A stretch of 64,000 nucleotides of DNA from Daphnia pulex (GCF_021134715.1 NC_060020.1:62001-126000); one strand, 5' to 3'. Positions 34,901 to 47,959 are shown, numbered from the stretch's first letter. A program made the numbers and translations. The notes: generated by a model from the letters alone, not told the origin.

Positions 34901-37900
34901 TCGTACCACTGCTTGGCCACCATTTTGAGCAGGTACTTTTCCAGCTGCCCAACCGTCGTCAGCGGCTCCGTTTTCAAAGCACGGCCAGTGCGGTCTGTCA
35001 GCCCAGTTTCACCTGGACTGCGCTCCAGTCGGAAGCGGAGTCGTCGCGTCAGCGTCTGCAGGCCGTTGGTCGAGCCGCCGGCAGCGTCGTACAAGTAGAC
35101 GGGCAGTTTCTCGATCGATTCCAGGACGGAAACCAATTTGCGGACGAGGCAAGTGGCCGGTCCCTTTGGCCCGTTCTGGTAGAGGTAGTCGGCCGATTGG
35201 AAACATTCGCGGAAGATGGCCACACGCTGGCGCAGCAGTCGGTTGCCGCGTCGAGTTCCCTGCAGGTAATCGTCCAGTCCGGCCGGTGACAGGAGGCGGT
35301 GAAGTGCCTGGACCAGGCCGCTGGATTGCAGTTCGAAAGCCGATAAAGTTGTGTCTTCTCCTTCCAGGAGAGAGCGGAAGTCGTTGAGTGACGAGCGGAG
35401 GAGATCGCGCCAGGCTCCGCCTCCTCCTTGCGACGACGAGTGGTCGCGGCTCTGCTGTTCCCGGTTGTTCTCCTGGGCGGCGCATCCGCGCTCGATGTGG
35501 ACGACGATGGCGGCCAGACGGGCCACGACGCCCCTGGGCTGAGCCTGAGCCACCTGGAAGTAGCGCTGGTAAATCTCCTGGGCTTGAGCCCGCACCTTCT
35601 GCTTGGTGGCCTCCACTTGCGACGAGCGGAAACGTCCGCCGCTGACCAGACCCGAGCGTCCGGTTCCATTTCCACCGACGCTGCGTCTTCCGCCCGATCC
35701 CGGGCAGTGAACGGGAGCCCAACCGGCCGCCAACTCTGGTCCCAGGGCCGTTTCGGCCGTGAAAGTGTGTTTGGTTCCTCGATTGGATTCAAAGAGGAAG
35801 CCGGGCAGATCCTCGCGCAAAATGGTGGCCTGCTGCTGCCCGTCAGAGTTCTGGATGACCAATTCTCCGTCTTTGGCCGACGACAGTGACCAGTTGCCGA
35901 CCGTCAGTCGGAGGGCGTCGGGTATTTTGACGCCGGGCGGGAAAACGGCTTGGCTCATCGTTCCCGGTTTGATTTGGGTGCGGACGCGCTGCAACTTGTC
36001 GAGGAATTCGCCTCGATTCTCCGAACTGTCTGACCCGCCCTCAGGGCTTCCCGACGAGTACATGGTGGCCAGTTTGCCGTCCAAGATGAAGCGGAACCAT
36101 CCGTTGGATCCGTTGGACAGTTCCAAAGCCGCGGCGTCGCTCCAAATGTAGAGGCAATCGCGACCGCGGGCGATGCACCAGTCCCGCCAGTGATACGGTC
36201 GCCCGGCCATCAACTCCTTGACCACGTCCACTTGAGCGCTGGTGGTCGATGCGGTAGGGGTGGCAGTGGCGGTAGTTTCTCCTTGCGGTTTGGTCGGCTG
36301 TTGGCCAGCGGTGGCGGTCGAGTCAACAAACTGCAGTTCCGCATTGGCTTTGTCTTCGGTGTCGGCCGATTCCAAACAAGCGGCCGCATCTTCTTCTTCC
36401 TCCTGTTGTTGTTGTTGTTGTTGCAGTTGTTCCCCCTCAACTGACTGCCCAGAGGAATTCTCTCCGTTATTCTCCTGTCCGTCACCGTTGGCCAGCATTT
36501 GGACTTTGCTGAAGATGCCCAGGCGGGCGAAATGGTCGAGAAAAGTGTCGGCCGACTTGTTCATCAGGTCCTGAATGATGTGCATGCAGACCAAGTGGCC
36601 GTCTTCGTCCTCCTCGTTGTCCAGGACAGCGGCCACCACTTCGACCAGGGTCGAGATGAACACGTTCGACTCGTGAGAGCAGAGCGAGTGGAGCAGGGCC
36701 GGCTGGGTGTAGTGCACCATCTTCTTGATGATGGTCAGGCTGGCCTTGCGCACGCTGACGATCATGCTGCTCTGAAACGTGTGGCAAAAGACGGGCAGCA
36801 GTCGGCGCAGGTAAACGGGGGCCATGTCCGGGTCGCCTTTGGGCTCTGTCGAAGTCGTCGTCCCGTCCAGCAGAATGGAAGAGTCCTCGGCCACGGCCGT
36901 CGAGCTGGGCGTCAAACCGTCGCCTCGGCGGCCGAGTCCGCTGGAAGTGAACGACCCCGAAGCGTCGGCCATCGATGACGGATTCGGCGGAGTCGACGAG
37001 GTGGGAGTGATCATCCATTCGCCGGGCGATTGCAAAATGGCCGCCACTTCGCGGTGCCCCTCGTCGTTGCGTTCGCGCGCCTTGTCCAGCGGCGTCTTTC
37101 CGTCCTCGTCGCGCAGGTCGGGATTGGCTCCGTAGCGCAAAAGGACTTTGGCGATGGCTGGGCGGCCGAAACAAGCCGCCTGGATCAATGAGAGAAAAAT
37201 AAAAGAAATGAGCAATCGAACTACGTGGAATGAATTGGACAATAATTACGTAATGGAGAGATGAGGATCGCTGGCCCTTGTTGACGTCGGCGCAACGTTC
37301 ACAGAGGAATTCCACCATCTCCTGGGTGCCGAAAGCCGAGGCCCAGTTGAGCAGAGTCTGGCCCACGTCGTCCATAAAGTTGACTTCAATGCCGCCCGAA
37401 TCGATGGCATCGATCAGGGCGTCCGTGTCTTTGCTGCGGATGCAGTCAATCAGCTGACGGTGCGTCCGCTCCCCTGCGCTGTCCAGTCGGCGCAGCATGG
37501 ATCCCGTTGTGCTGCCACTGCTGCTGCCGCTGCTTCCGCCGCGGATGCTCGAGCCTGGCGTCGTTGGCGCCGCCGAACTGCTGGCCGCGTTGGCCAGTCC
37601 TCCTCCTCCGCTGCGGGGCAGAGCTTTTCGCCCTTCGAAGAGGAGAACCAGGAGCAAGTCGACGAGTCTCATCGTATCCAAAATGCATCGCTCCTCGCCG
37701 TTGACGGCCCGTTCGATGGCGTCCGGCAGTTCAGAGCGGAGAAGGTCGTGGGTGATTCCGGGCGATCCTCGGCACAGAGTCGACAGTAAACTGATGACGG
37801 TCGAAATGGAGGAACTGCAAGTGGCCGATTTCGTTCCCGTCGCTTCCACCGGATTAGAAGTCGTGGCTGCGGAGGCCGTGGCCGAGCTGGTGCTTCCGGC

Positions 37901-38868
37901 GGCCGCAGCTGCGGGAGAATTTGTCGATTGTTGTGATGTCGTCGTCGTCGTCGCAGTGCCGGCCGCGTTCGACAGACGGAAAAGGAGAGCAGAGACGAGT
38001 CCGTGCTCGGCCAGGGGTCCAGGGTCGATGCCGCGTCGAGTGAAACGGTCGGCCAACGAGGCGAAACATCTGAGAGCTCCGTCAGCGACGTGTCCGTCTT
38101 CGTGCTGGAGTAGAGTCGACAAGGCGTCGACGCAAGCGGCCAATCCCTGGTCGTGGGGCTCCACTTTTGAGCAGAGCCGAGAGACGACCACCATGGCCGA
38201 GTGAAGTGTATCCTTGTGGACCAGAGTTCCGGCGTCGCGAATAAACGACAAGACGCACTGCAAACCGCCGGCCTCAAAAACAGCGCCAGCTTCCCGTGTG
38301 CAAATCAATTCCATGACCTTTTTGATGGGAAAATTAGACAAATAAGTTTTGATGGCGTTGGATAAAAAAAAAGTTTTTTGACTGAATTTGGAAATTCTGT
38401 TCTGTAATTCACCTTGACGCATTGCTCGGCCAAGTCGCGGGAAGTGCGTTGCTGGAGGTCGGCCGTGCCCAGGCGTCCGCACAAGGCCTTGACAGCTCCG
38501 TCGACGGCGACGACGCGTCGAGTGCATTCGGCCGATACGTCCAGGTAATAAGTGATGGCGCGGGCCGTCACTTCCAGCACCGAATCGGGCGCCGTCTTGT
38601 CCAAAAGAATACGGCACAAGGCCGGCAGAAACGTCCGAGGTGGACAGCTGTTGTTTGCCAAGGGGAAAAAATGATGGAACGGTTGAATCAAATGTAATTG
38701 AGAATAGGGTGTTTACCTTTCAAAGCATCGGTCGACATTGTCGGACATGAGGAGGAGCATGCAGAGTTGCTCCAACGCCACCAGCTGCATGTCTCTCTCG
38801 GCCAGCTCCTCTTGGCCGAGGCCCATCGTTAGCCATTCGAGCAGCGTTTCGGGATCCACGTCTGCCAT
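28944..38868 (-). CDS. HECTD1: HECT E3 ubiquitin ligase HECTD1
   Basis: Eight exons join in frame to 3105 aa: 38717-38868, 38413-38647, 37250-38317, 34714-37179, 32726-34617, 30912-32609, 29561-30821 and 28944-29489. The start [19 protein letters not shown] matches the family. Domains: armadillo-like N-terminal repeats (about 1-370), ankyrin repeats (about 395-525; [20 protein letters not shown] across an exon junction), a SUN/galactose-binding domain (about 1307-1455; [17 protein letters not shown]), a MIB/HERC2 domain (about 1480-1570), long Ser/Ala/Thr-rich and acidic linkers, and a C-terminal HECT domain with the catalytic Cys in SVNTCVHYL, about residue 3074. It is longer than human HECTD1 (about 2610 aa) because of low-complexity insertions, including a Pro/Gln tract inside the HECT N-lobe. 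It transfers ubiquitin from E2 via a Cys thioester. Exons are much more GC-rich than flanks, which produces long antisense shadow frames. Confidence 0.95.
30086..30166 (-). repeat. Poly-Pro/poly-Gln tract in the HECT region of HECTD1
   Basis: CAG/CAA-type repeats encode 14 consecutive Gln after a Pro-rich run ([11 protein letters not shown]). The tract sits between conserved HECT N-lobe blocks and is probably a surface loop. Repeat length is likely to vary between individuals. Confidence 0.8.
36402..36432 (-). repeat. Short CAA/CAG (poly-Gln) repeat in HECTD1
   Basis: A triplet repeat encoding about eight Gln next to an acidic EEEED run, in the linker between the ankyrin and SUN domains. Confidence 0.7.
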
Positions 38869-41185
38869 TTTCAATATTTGTTAATTTAGACGATGCAAGC
38901 AAAACTGTCTAGGGTTGTTTGTTTTGGTCTTCTTCTTCTTCGTGAGGGCTACTCCTCGGGCCCCGAGAACCTGTTCGGGAAAGAGAAAGAAAGAAAAAAC
39001 AAGAACATGAGACGATTGAGGTCATTTAACTGTCTTCTTCTTCTTCTTCATGCTTGTCTTTCTACTTCTGCCAGTCTTCTCTCTACTGGTGCTGTTCCAA
39101 TTCCCTCGACTTGGCCTTATGGCGCATCCAATGCAATCACATGGAAAAAAAGAAACAACACAAACTCTCGTGTTCCGGCCTCTTTCTCATTGGCGCCACT
39201 ACAAACTACCTTTAACTCAATACTACCAACCAGTCGAAATGTTTTTGTTTCTCTTCGGCCCATTCAAAAGGAACGAAAATCAACTTTACTTCTTTTGCCT
39301 CGTTTCTTTCTTGTTTTCGATTGTTGTTGACGAATCGATGGGGACGACGCAGTTTGGCCTCTGCTGGTGTGTGGGGTGAGAGAGAGACCTACGGGGAGGC
39401 AGCAACACAATTGACATGCTTCGACTCAAACAACGAAAATCTTTTCCTTTTTTCCCCCTTATTGCTCGTAGCATTTTGACAACGTTTTGGAATTCGGCCG
39501 GACTCGGGCAAGACTCCAACAAACGCCATTTTGATGTGCTATTAATAAATCCGCGCATCTCTCCCTAACGTTAAACTTGGTAGCCCCCAAACAACCCTTT
39601 ACACCACCACCAATCTTTTTTGGCCCTTTTCCCACTGTCTCTTGTGTTTCTTGCTTCTATCTTTTCACAGCTCTGCCACTGTGTGTGTGTGTTTGTTGCA
39701 AGTATCGACGTAGCAACGACACGCGACACACGGCGTGTTTGCATGTCCATTCCATATTGATTATCCCTACATATTGTCAGCCCTTTTGACTTGAAATGGC
39801 AATTCGATGAGTCCTGGCCATCAATCAAGTCTCGATACATATCAGTGGCCTTAGTGAATAATGGATGAACTTTCTTTCCCTTTCCTCACTATCGTGGGCC
39901 CTTCAGCACCCCCATGCAGCAAGCCATCCAGGCGACATTACCTTTGTGTGCAGGACCTGTGAGCAGTTGGACGGGGAAAATGAGAAAGTCATTACAGCCA
40001 TACAGGGGCAGATTGATGGAACATGAAAGATGGATGATGAAACAAAGGAATCAAATTCGCTGGCCCAATCTTACCCTGTGATCAAGATGTCTTTCGGGTT
40101 CTTTGGAGATGGTGAGACAAGTGGTTGTCCAAATGAAGGGGGAAAAAGTGGGCCAACCCCCCACAAAGAGAAACAAAACCACGCGAGGTCTTTCATACAA
40201 TTGGATCGAGTTCAGAAATATCTTTTTTCCTCAACACAATACACACACACACACACTGTGCAGTGGCCTTGGGAATCCCACACAGAACCACACACACACA
40301 CACGACGAAAAAGACTATACCAAGAGATGCGAGAGAGCAAATCTTTCAGGTCAATTGTTACACTTCATTTCGACAGTTTTGACTTTTCAACTCGACCGAA
40401 ACTTGACTCGTTTTTAATCCTGCACGAAACAATTTCACTCAAACTGGCTCTGGTGTGTCTCCGTTTCCTGGCTGCTCTCCCTGATAACTGGATGGACACA
40501 CAGAACAGAACGAACAGAGCAGCAGCAGCCAGGCGAAACCAGCTGGGTGTCTGTACGGCCATACTAGTTACATCGCACACCGCTTGGAGCTCCACCGGCG
40601 CAGGTACCGTTGCTTCGGCCGCGGCCTCATTTCCATTCACATCTCGCGACAGCCATTATTAGATTTATTGCACCTATTTTTTCGTCTTCTTCTTCTTTTT
40701 CTACAAGGGCGGAGAATATGACTCCTTTTCATTAATGCTCATTTTTCCAATCAGCAAACGAAGCGCAGAGGGCCTCATGGCATGGTCGTCATCAAAAATG
40801 GAAGTGGATTGTGTAATTCAGGTCATCCGAAATGTCTTGTGTACTATCGTATAAAAAGTTATCCACGCACACATGAACGTCGTCGCGTGTGGAGTGTTGT
40901 ATATTTGCGACACGTGTATGAAAATGTAGAAAACTAGGATCTAGGGCATTTACCACTTTACTTTTGGGTTGCCAGAAATTGGGAAAACGATTACACTTTC
41001 ACCGCAATTGTTCCTTTTCTTTTGGATCAATCCGCTTTCATCTTTTTTCAAATATGACCGCCAAAATGGAAGAGAGGGGAGGAAAAAATGACAAAGGTTC
41101 AATCACAGCCATCCACGACAAAATTTAGGTAGAAAGGAAACGGCGGATTGGAGGCGAGTACAAGATATCAGATTGGCTGTTTCAT
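38869..41185. other. HECTD1 upstream region and UBR7 3' flank
   Basis: This stretch of about 2.3 kb lies between two minus-strand genes. It holds CA/GT microsatellites at about 39679-39692, 40242-40257 and 40292-40303. A less AT-rich patch at about 40440-40640 carries a minus-strand frame starting MNGNEAAAEATVPAPVEL with a hydrophobic stretch (AAAALFVLFCVSIQL). That frame may be chance or part of an upstream HECTD1 exon. No recognised gene. Confidence 0.4.
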
Positions 41186-42611
41186 TTAGCGGCAAAAGTG
41201 AGGCATCCCATCAGGGCCGTCGTCAAGACGACGTCGTTTACGTTCCTTCAAACGGCCGAAAAATTCGGTAATGTCTTCTTCCCTGACGACTCGCTTGTTG
41301 TCGGCAAAAGTCTTCAAATAGTCTTTTAGTTCCGCTGCGAAACTTTGGTACTCGGTGATGGCTTCCACTTGCTGGATTCGATCGAGGGACGAAAGAGCTT
41401 CCATCAGTCGCTCGTTGCTTGACGGACGGTTGACGCAGGCCATTTTGCCCTTTTGTTCGTAATGTTCCACGGTGTCCTGGTCGTCTGTAAGATATTTGAT
41501 CTTCTTTTCCTCGTACATTGCCTATGATTTGAAATATAACCAATTGATAATTATAAGGTTTCGGCGCAAAGTTGGGAGACTTGTCAGACTTACCAGACAC
41601 TTTTCGCATCTGCAAAGTCTATTTCGCCATCCCTCCGGCCAAAAAGTCGCTTTATTAGAGTTCAGCAGATTTTTATCAATGGTTTCATTCTCCAGTTTGC
41701 AGGACGATGCCGTCTGGGCAGAATCAACCAGCGAAAAATAAGCGTTAAGAAAAGGGTGCTTCTCCATGCAAGCATCACAGATCATTTCAGAATAATCCGA
41801 ATCCGGTGGCGGTGTCTTGCCCAAATGCTAAATATATCCAAGATCCCCAAGTTAATGCATGTCCTAATCAAATTGTTGCGTCATACAACCTTGTTGTGAT
41901 GCCAGTCTTCACACATGACGCACTGAACCATTTCATCAGGATTTGTGTCCTCTGGGTCAGGGTATGGCTTTTCACAGGTGCAGTATTTCCCCATAAAGTT
42001 GTGGTTGTAAACATTGTTTTCATTCACACCAGATTTTTCCTGAAAAAGAAAAATTCATTTTGATTATTTTTTTAATCAATCTTGAATTTCTTTTTAAATG
42101 TTCTTATACTGTAGCTAGTGTGCATTTGTTAGATGGGAACTTTGAATTTCCACAGTCACAACAGAAATTTCTGAAATGAGAAATTGTATTTTTATAGTGG
42201 GCAACATGAATTAAGTTATGCATGCAATAGTTTACCTTTTTGTGTACAATTCAATCAGCTCATGGCCATCATGACAATGATAACTACAAGCCAAGCAAAT
42301 GCCAGCTAACTGAGTATTTCCAGATTGCTGTCTGCAGGTCACACAAGCATAGAGAGCCTGGCGATTGACATAACCCTGAAACAATTTTGCATTAGAACAG
42401 TATATCACATCTGGTCAAATTAAGGGGAAATTACCAGACGGTAAGTGCAGTTAGCATCATCAGATCCACCCAAAACAGCATTGGCATCCTCTTCAAGTTG
42501 TGCTTCCTCTTCTAAAATTTCAACCAGTGTGACACCATTGTCTTCTTCATCATCGGTGTGTTTTCCAGCATCAGAGCTGGTATTGGGCTCTTTGTTCTCG
42601 GGGCAAGCCAT
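41186..42611 (-). CDS. UBR7: UBR7 (UBR-box and PHD protein)
   Basis: Six exons join in frame to 365 aa: 42435-42611, 42236-42375, 42110-42170, 41890-42039, 41594-41827 and 41186-41521. The N-terminus is acidic (HTDDEEDNG, EILEEEAQLEED). The UBR-type zinc region follows (about 55-130: ALYACVTCRQQSG, CLACSYHCHDGHELIELY, NFCCDCGNSKFPSNKC). A PHD-like finger comes next (YCTCEKPYPDPED, MVQCVMCEDWHHNKHLG, MICDACMEKHPFL). A helical basic C-terminus ends MPHFCR. Human UBR7 (425 aa) is a nuclear protein reported to monoubiquitinate histone H2B on K120; that activity is not demonstrable from sequence. All expected zinc ligands appear present. The gene is head-to-head with the UPF0415 gene across about 1.2 kb. 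Confidence 0.92.
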
Positions 42612-43832
42612 TGGTCAAGGAAGAATTAAAATTTAAAATGTCTGTTGATTAAACAATCCTAAATAAAAGATAAGATATTAATAGTTAGAAGAAAGTCTTT
42701 TTTATGATGTGATGAAGAAGTGATGGATAAACTGAAGCAAGCTATCAATAATTATGAAATTTTCCTGAAATCAAATGGTTCAGTACCAATGGGGATTCTG
42801 ATGATTTGAAGACTTTTTGAAGACTTGAAGAGTGCTTGAAATTGACGGGAAATCACAAAGAGACAATGAAAGCTCGGATTATTCGTGACGTGAAAACTAC
42901 CTGATCAATGTCAGAGCGGGAAAAGATTCGAGCAATTGGTGCTTATCATTACTCCTAGGTGGCGATATGGGTTAGCGCAAACAAAGGTATTGCGCAATAA
43001 GTTTGAGAAAGCTTTTTTTTTTATAGCATAATCAATTTGATATTTGAAGGGATGTTCACCAACAGATTAGCAAAAGCTTCTGATCAGGCGATGGTCTAAA
43101 AAAAATTTCAGCAAATTAGGATTAGGTTTTTACTGCCTCTAGAAGACTGAACCGGCTACTTGTTTTTTGTTCTTTTTTCTGATTTTGTAATTCAATCCAA
43201 ATTAGTAAATTACCATGCTTTAATAGAAACCTGGTAAAACATGTTTATGGGCCACTGGCTTCTTAATGGTCCAAATCAGAGGCTTTGGCCTTTGGGGCTT
43301 GCTATTAAAATGGAACCACACCTGCAAAACAAAGTGATGTGCCTTCCGTCTGTTCGTCTGACGTTGGCATTTCTCCATCATAGTCAGCTGTGTCAGACTC
43401 AGAGTAAAGTTGTTTTTTTTTTTAACTACATTCCTAACAAGAATGCACTTCAATTATTCATGCTCTCTTTGGCACGATAGGACATTTTTTAATTAATCAT
43501 GCAACTGCTAAATGAATGGAAAACTAGAAAATTATGCAACTTCAATTTCTCCGGAAGAATTTTCCCTCTGCGGGGCCTGCTCTGGATTCTTGAAAAATCG
43601 GGATCATTGTTTTAGACGTATTTAATCAGAAAACAAGGGTATTTTTAAAATTTATTCATATATTAGGTCTAGTTTGTTTGCGTTTTCTATCGCTAGGTGG
43701 TAGTCGTCAATGTTTTGATTAGCAGACGAATTGACAACGTGTACCGCGAATTCCATGAGTGACGTAAATAAGTGGCGTAAGAAATTACAGTAACATTAAT
43801 TTTCATTATTTGAATCGCTAGAATATCTCAAA
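42612..43832. other. Divergent intergenic region UBR7 / UPF0415
   Basis: About 1.2 kb of mainly AT-rich sequence holding both promoters. A minus-strand fragment near 43230-43335 (VWFHFNSKPQRPKPLIW, preceded by an acceptor-like gttttgcag) reads like coding sequence but is isolated. Nothing else. Confidence 0.4.
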
Positions 43833-45332
43833 ATGGAAACTGACATTGAAGAGTTAAAACACCTTGTACTGAATAAAGTCCAAGATGGAGAAAATCTTTT
43901 GCAGCAAGTGCAATCTCATTTCACAGCCGTTGAAGGGAGCAAGAAACTCGAAAGGCGTATCCGCTCTGAAATGAAGTTCCTTCAAAAGGTAAATTTGGCA
44001 GTAATGATCTAACTCATCTTTTAATTTTAATAATTTGATTTCTGATGGTGTAGTTGTTGGAGGCCAAAACAGGAGTAAAAAAGGAACACATTCTGTCCAG
44101 CAATTTAGGATCTTTGGCTGCAGTGGTTGAAATTCTTCATCAATGCGAAAGTCCTGCTGCTGTCTTTAAAGTGAGATATTGTTTAAATTTAACATGACTT
44201 GAAATTTATAGCTGTTGTTCAGTAGCCTTTCAGCCTAGAGAATGGCCCCATAAGTCGAATTGAAGTGGATGTGGTCTCCAAGGGAGGGGCAGTCTGGCAC
44301 AAAGCCATAGCTCGCAAAGCAGAAGCGCTGGAAGACATATCGAAAGGCAGGACCTCATGTGGCCAAAAGTCAGTAATTGACCAAGCATCAGATTACATCA
44401 AATGTGCAAGACTGCATCCACACCTCTTCAACCCGCCCAAGGTGAAATCCAAACCAAATTCAACAACTCACTATAACAACTAACTCATCTATTATTGTGT
44501 CAATCAAAACAGGTTGTGTTCCACTTCTTCAACAGTATCAGCTTGACTATTGCTGTCAAACTGAGGAAACTAGGAGTTGATGTGGAAGGTGACGTCAGAC
44601 CAGTAATGGAAGACGAATTAAGTGACACGAGCAGTGGCTGGGATAGCGATGAAGACGACAGCGAAGATTATGAAGAAGACGACGAAGAAAACAACGGAAT
44701 GGCAACTTTGCCTCATTCCAATCACTGCAACATGGTGCAACAAAGCGACAAACTCTTTCTCGACATCACTTGCATGGTGGCCTACGTCTCATCAATGACC
44801 AACGGCGGAGCAAACTATCGTTTCCCCAAAACGATCTACAATCAGCAGGCCGAGTGGGAACGTTTGTCGCCCGCCAAGCCCAAATTGGACGCTCTGTTTG
44901 GAGATAAACAGCTAGTGACTTGCCGCGAAGCTCTCATCGATTTCCAAACGCTAGTGGAGCGAATGGGCGGCCCTGGAGAGAAGCAACGAACGCAGGATCT
45001 CATCAGCCGGTTGGATATTGTTGACGATTCGCCCTGCGGGAGAGTGTCCCACCTCCAACTGACGAGCAATGTGAAGACCAGGAGTAGATTGATTTTCTGT
45101 ACAGCCGACCAATTGGGCATTGTGATTGTCACAGCCAACACGGGATTCGTCCGATCAGCAGCCAGTCAAGTAATCTACACCTCCGTATTGAATAAAATTT
45201 AATCTAACAATCAATTCGTGTCTTTAGGGAATAGAAATCGCACATTATGTCCACGAGCCTCGAGTTTTGACGGAGCAGCAGGAGCGTTATTCAACTCCAC
45301 TCCATCCGTCGACTACCGAAAATGCTTCATAA
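43833..45332 (+). CDS. UPF0415 family protein (C7orf25 homologue)
   Basis: Five exons join in frame to 416 aa: 43833-43988, 44054-44170, 44226-44441, 44513-45169 and 45228-45332. Conserved family blocks: NLGSLAAVVEILHQC, ISRIEVDVVSKGGAVWHKA, VFHFFNSISLTIAVKLRKLG, LFLDITCMVAYVSSMTNGG, and the C-terminal RSRLIFCTADQLGIVIVTAN. An acidic insertion (SDEDDSEDYEEDDEEN) sits near residues 190-215. The family (DUF1308) is widespread in animals, with no established biochemical function. The block beginning FLDITCMVAYVS and the region CTADQLGIVIVTANTGF resemble alternating strand/helix elements, but I infer no activity. Confidence 0.9.
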
Positions 45333-46110
45333 TATTACCAAGACGATTTGACGAATTGAATTGACATTATCTCGTTTACCTTCGAGTGCCTCACCTATTC
45401 CAAAGAGTAAGGATGCTCTTTTCTTCCTACCAGTTCAGTATTGGAACTGCTTATAAAATTTTTGTCAACATTCGGCAACTGGCGTTGTTGTTGTGTCTGG
45501 ACTCCAATACACGATAACAACGCACGGGATTTTGGATTTGTATCGAGTGAAAGGGAGCAAAGACCACCTGAAATGTTATTTGCTTAACAAATTTCCAACG
45601 GGATTAAAATGAAAAGTGACGAGTCTTAATTCCCTCCCCTTAATTCCCATGGCGTAATTAGGTAAACACGGGGAGATGTGTCTTTGACAGGTGAAGGCTG
45701 AACTAAGCCCGGAATTCAATTTGGAATCTAGAACTGCTGCTATCGCATTGATTTAGTGAGCGCTGCTGGAGGTCTTATAGAATCAACATAACTGATGATA
45801 AGTTTGGAAAATCCCTTCTGATTGTGTTGGATGTCGATGTGAGCGCAATGACGTGTGCTAGCCGGTTATGAGTTATGACATTCGAGTGATTCGACTCGTC
45901 TCCAGTATAAATAGGCCCGTCTCGATTGGTGATGACACCGTTGTCAGACAATAATTGGCTTCATCAGTATAGTCGCTCAGAGCGCTTAATTCACTCAATT
46001 CTTTCGTGTTTAATTAATCCGCAACGAGTTCACTTGTCAGTCTGTAATTACATAAACTCTGTAGTTTCATTTCAATTGGGTTAGCAAATTATTGGCTGTC
46101 GGGAAAAAGA
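45333..46110. other. 3' flank of UPF0415 gene and promoter of LPMO gene 1
   Basis: Contains a TATA box (see separate entry) and the 5' UTR of the LPMO gene. No other feature recognised. Confidence 0.5.
45906..45913 (+). promoter_or_regulatory. TATA box of LPMO gene 1
   Basis: TATAAATA about 200 bp upstream of the ATG, with a TCAG initiator-like tetramer roughly 30 bp further on. This fits a strongly regulated secreted-enzyme gene. Confidence 0.6.
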
Positions 46111-47021
46111 ATGGCGAAAAGAATTTCTTGCTCAGCAGCTTCTTTGTGGGTGTTGATGGCGTTGACTATCGTTCTGGGGGGTCTAAACCAAGTAGACGGT
46201 CATGGTAGATTGCTGGATCCACCAGCACGGTCCTCCATGTGGCGACTTGGCTTCCCAACGCCAAAGAATTACGACGACAACGGCCTCAACTGCGGAGGCA
46301 GATCGGTAATATTACGTCTCAAAATTGTTCCTAGCAAAACCTTAACTTTGATTGATTTCGTTTCGATTTAAACAGGCACAGTACAACAGCATCAATCAAG
46401 GGCGTTGCGGTGAATGTGGCGACGAGTGGAGTTTGGCCCGTCCGAGACCCAACGACGAGGGCGGCTATTACGGAACGGGAACTATCGGCCAGACTTACAA
46501 ATCCGGCTCCGTAAGTCAATTATTTATAACCAACTGACTAAATTCCTTTTGTCTTTCAACTTTTATATTTCTGTGCGCATTGTATTATTAAGTACATCCG
46601 TGTGTCGGTGGAATTAACTTCGAGCCATTTGGGCTATTTCGAATTCCGCCTGTGCCCTAAACAGTCGGCCGGAGAGCTGGTGACGCAAGAGTGTCTCAAC
46701 AGACATTTGCTTCAGTTAAGCAACGGATCGACTCGTTATCAGGTGACGGATTTTACCACTACTTGGTACGATATGATGGTCAAACTACCGAGCGGCTTAA
46801 CGTGCGATGATTGCGTCATTCAGTGGACATACTCTACTGGTAACTTTTAATTTCCCATTTTTCTTGATCGAACTCGTAATAACATTTTCTCTTTTTTTAA
46901 TTTTTAATCACGAAAAAACAAAACAGGCAACAGCCCAACGGTGTGCAATGGTGTGGCCAATTCGGTTGATTGCAATCAAGAGACTTTTGTCAACTGCGCA
47001 GATGTGGCCATCACAGCCTAG
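46111..47021 (+). CDS. AA15 lytic polysaccharide monooxygenase, gene 1
   Basis: Four exons join in frame to 223 aa: 46111-46305, 46376-46510, 46593-46839 and 46927-47021. A 30-residue signal peptide ends ...NQVDG, leaving His at the mature N-terminus (HGRLLDPPARSSMWRLGF). That is the first ligand of the copper histidine brace. The second brace His is likely in ELTSSHLGYFEFRLCP. Conserved Cys-rich blocks (GRCGECGDEW, GLTCDDCVIQWTY, ETFVNCADVAI) match arthropod AA15 enzymes. These copper enzymes oxidatively cleave chitin and, in some members, cellulose, and serve digestion or moult. The domain occupies the whole mature protein, with no extra binding module. It belongs to a tandem cluster with 50522-51281 and 52971-53882. 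Confidence 0.92.
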
Positions 47022-47959
47022 TCCGACAATCAAATATCAGTGCCGATTGACTTGGTGCCAGTAAGTGATACTGAGCAATTTCCCTGTGTGTATTTATCTA
47101 TACGCGTTCCTATATTCAAAAATTATTTACTTGTTTTGTTAGTGACACAGTTTTGAAAATTCTTGTTATATCTTGTTTTACATCTCGTCGTTGTCAGTTT
47201 CCTATGCTGCAGTAATATACGGTAATATAAGCATTACGCAATTCAGAGATTGATTGATGCGCACAATCTACAATCTAACACTCCCTCATGTCCATTAACA
47301 GTCGGTTCATACCTGTTGTTGCATGTCTAAAGTTATAAACTTTAGCTGCCTATCAAAAGTTAAAATATGATTCGAGATTTTAACGAGATAATCAAATAAA
47401 AGTTGAGAATTCCTTGATCTTATCCCGCTCTCTCGACGTGTCAAAATGTTTTCTCTGCGTGTGTCCGCATACCGATACGTGCAGAGGGTAAAGTGGCACT
47501 TTAATCAAAAAGATAACAGCAGTCGTTTCGTTCGTTAAGTTCTGCATGACATTTAATAGTAATCATCAGGAATCTGTGCCTTTGTATGAATCGGAACCAA
47601 CTTTGGAAAGCTGGGCCGGACGCTCATTCAAATTGAAATAAACCGAAATGGTTGGTAGGGTCAAGAGAGAAAAAGTCAAGAGAGGACGGTATTTGACAAG
47701 TTTAATCGGTACGGTAGTGTACCGATTGTATTTCTACATTTTCTTGTAACTCAAATCAAATGAATTTCAAAATGTTTTCGGTAAGGCGCGGTAAGATTAG
47801 TGGAACGATAGCAAAGTGGCGTCTTGAGTGTGAAACAAATGCGAATCTTTAAAAATGTTACGTCACTTTTAAACAGGAATTTTAACGCATTAAAAAGACA
47901 AAAGAGAATGGTAAAGACTATAAAGCAGGCAGGGTGGAAGACTTACATTACTGGCTTTC
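47022..47959. other. Intergenic between LPMO gene 1 and the F-box/WD gene
   Basis: 3' flanks of two convergent genes; AT-rich, no coding frame with support. Confidence 0.5.
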
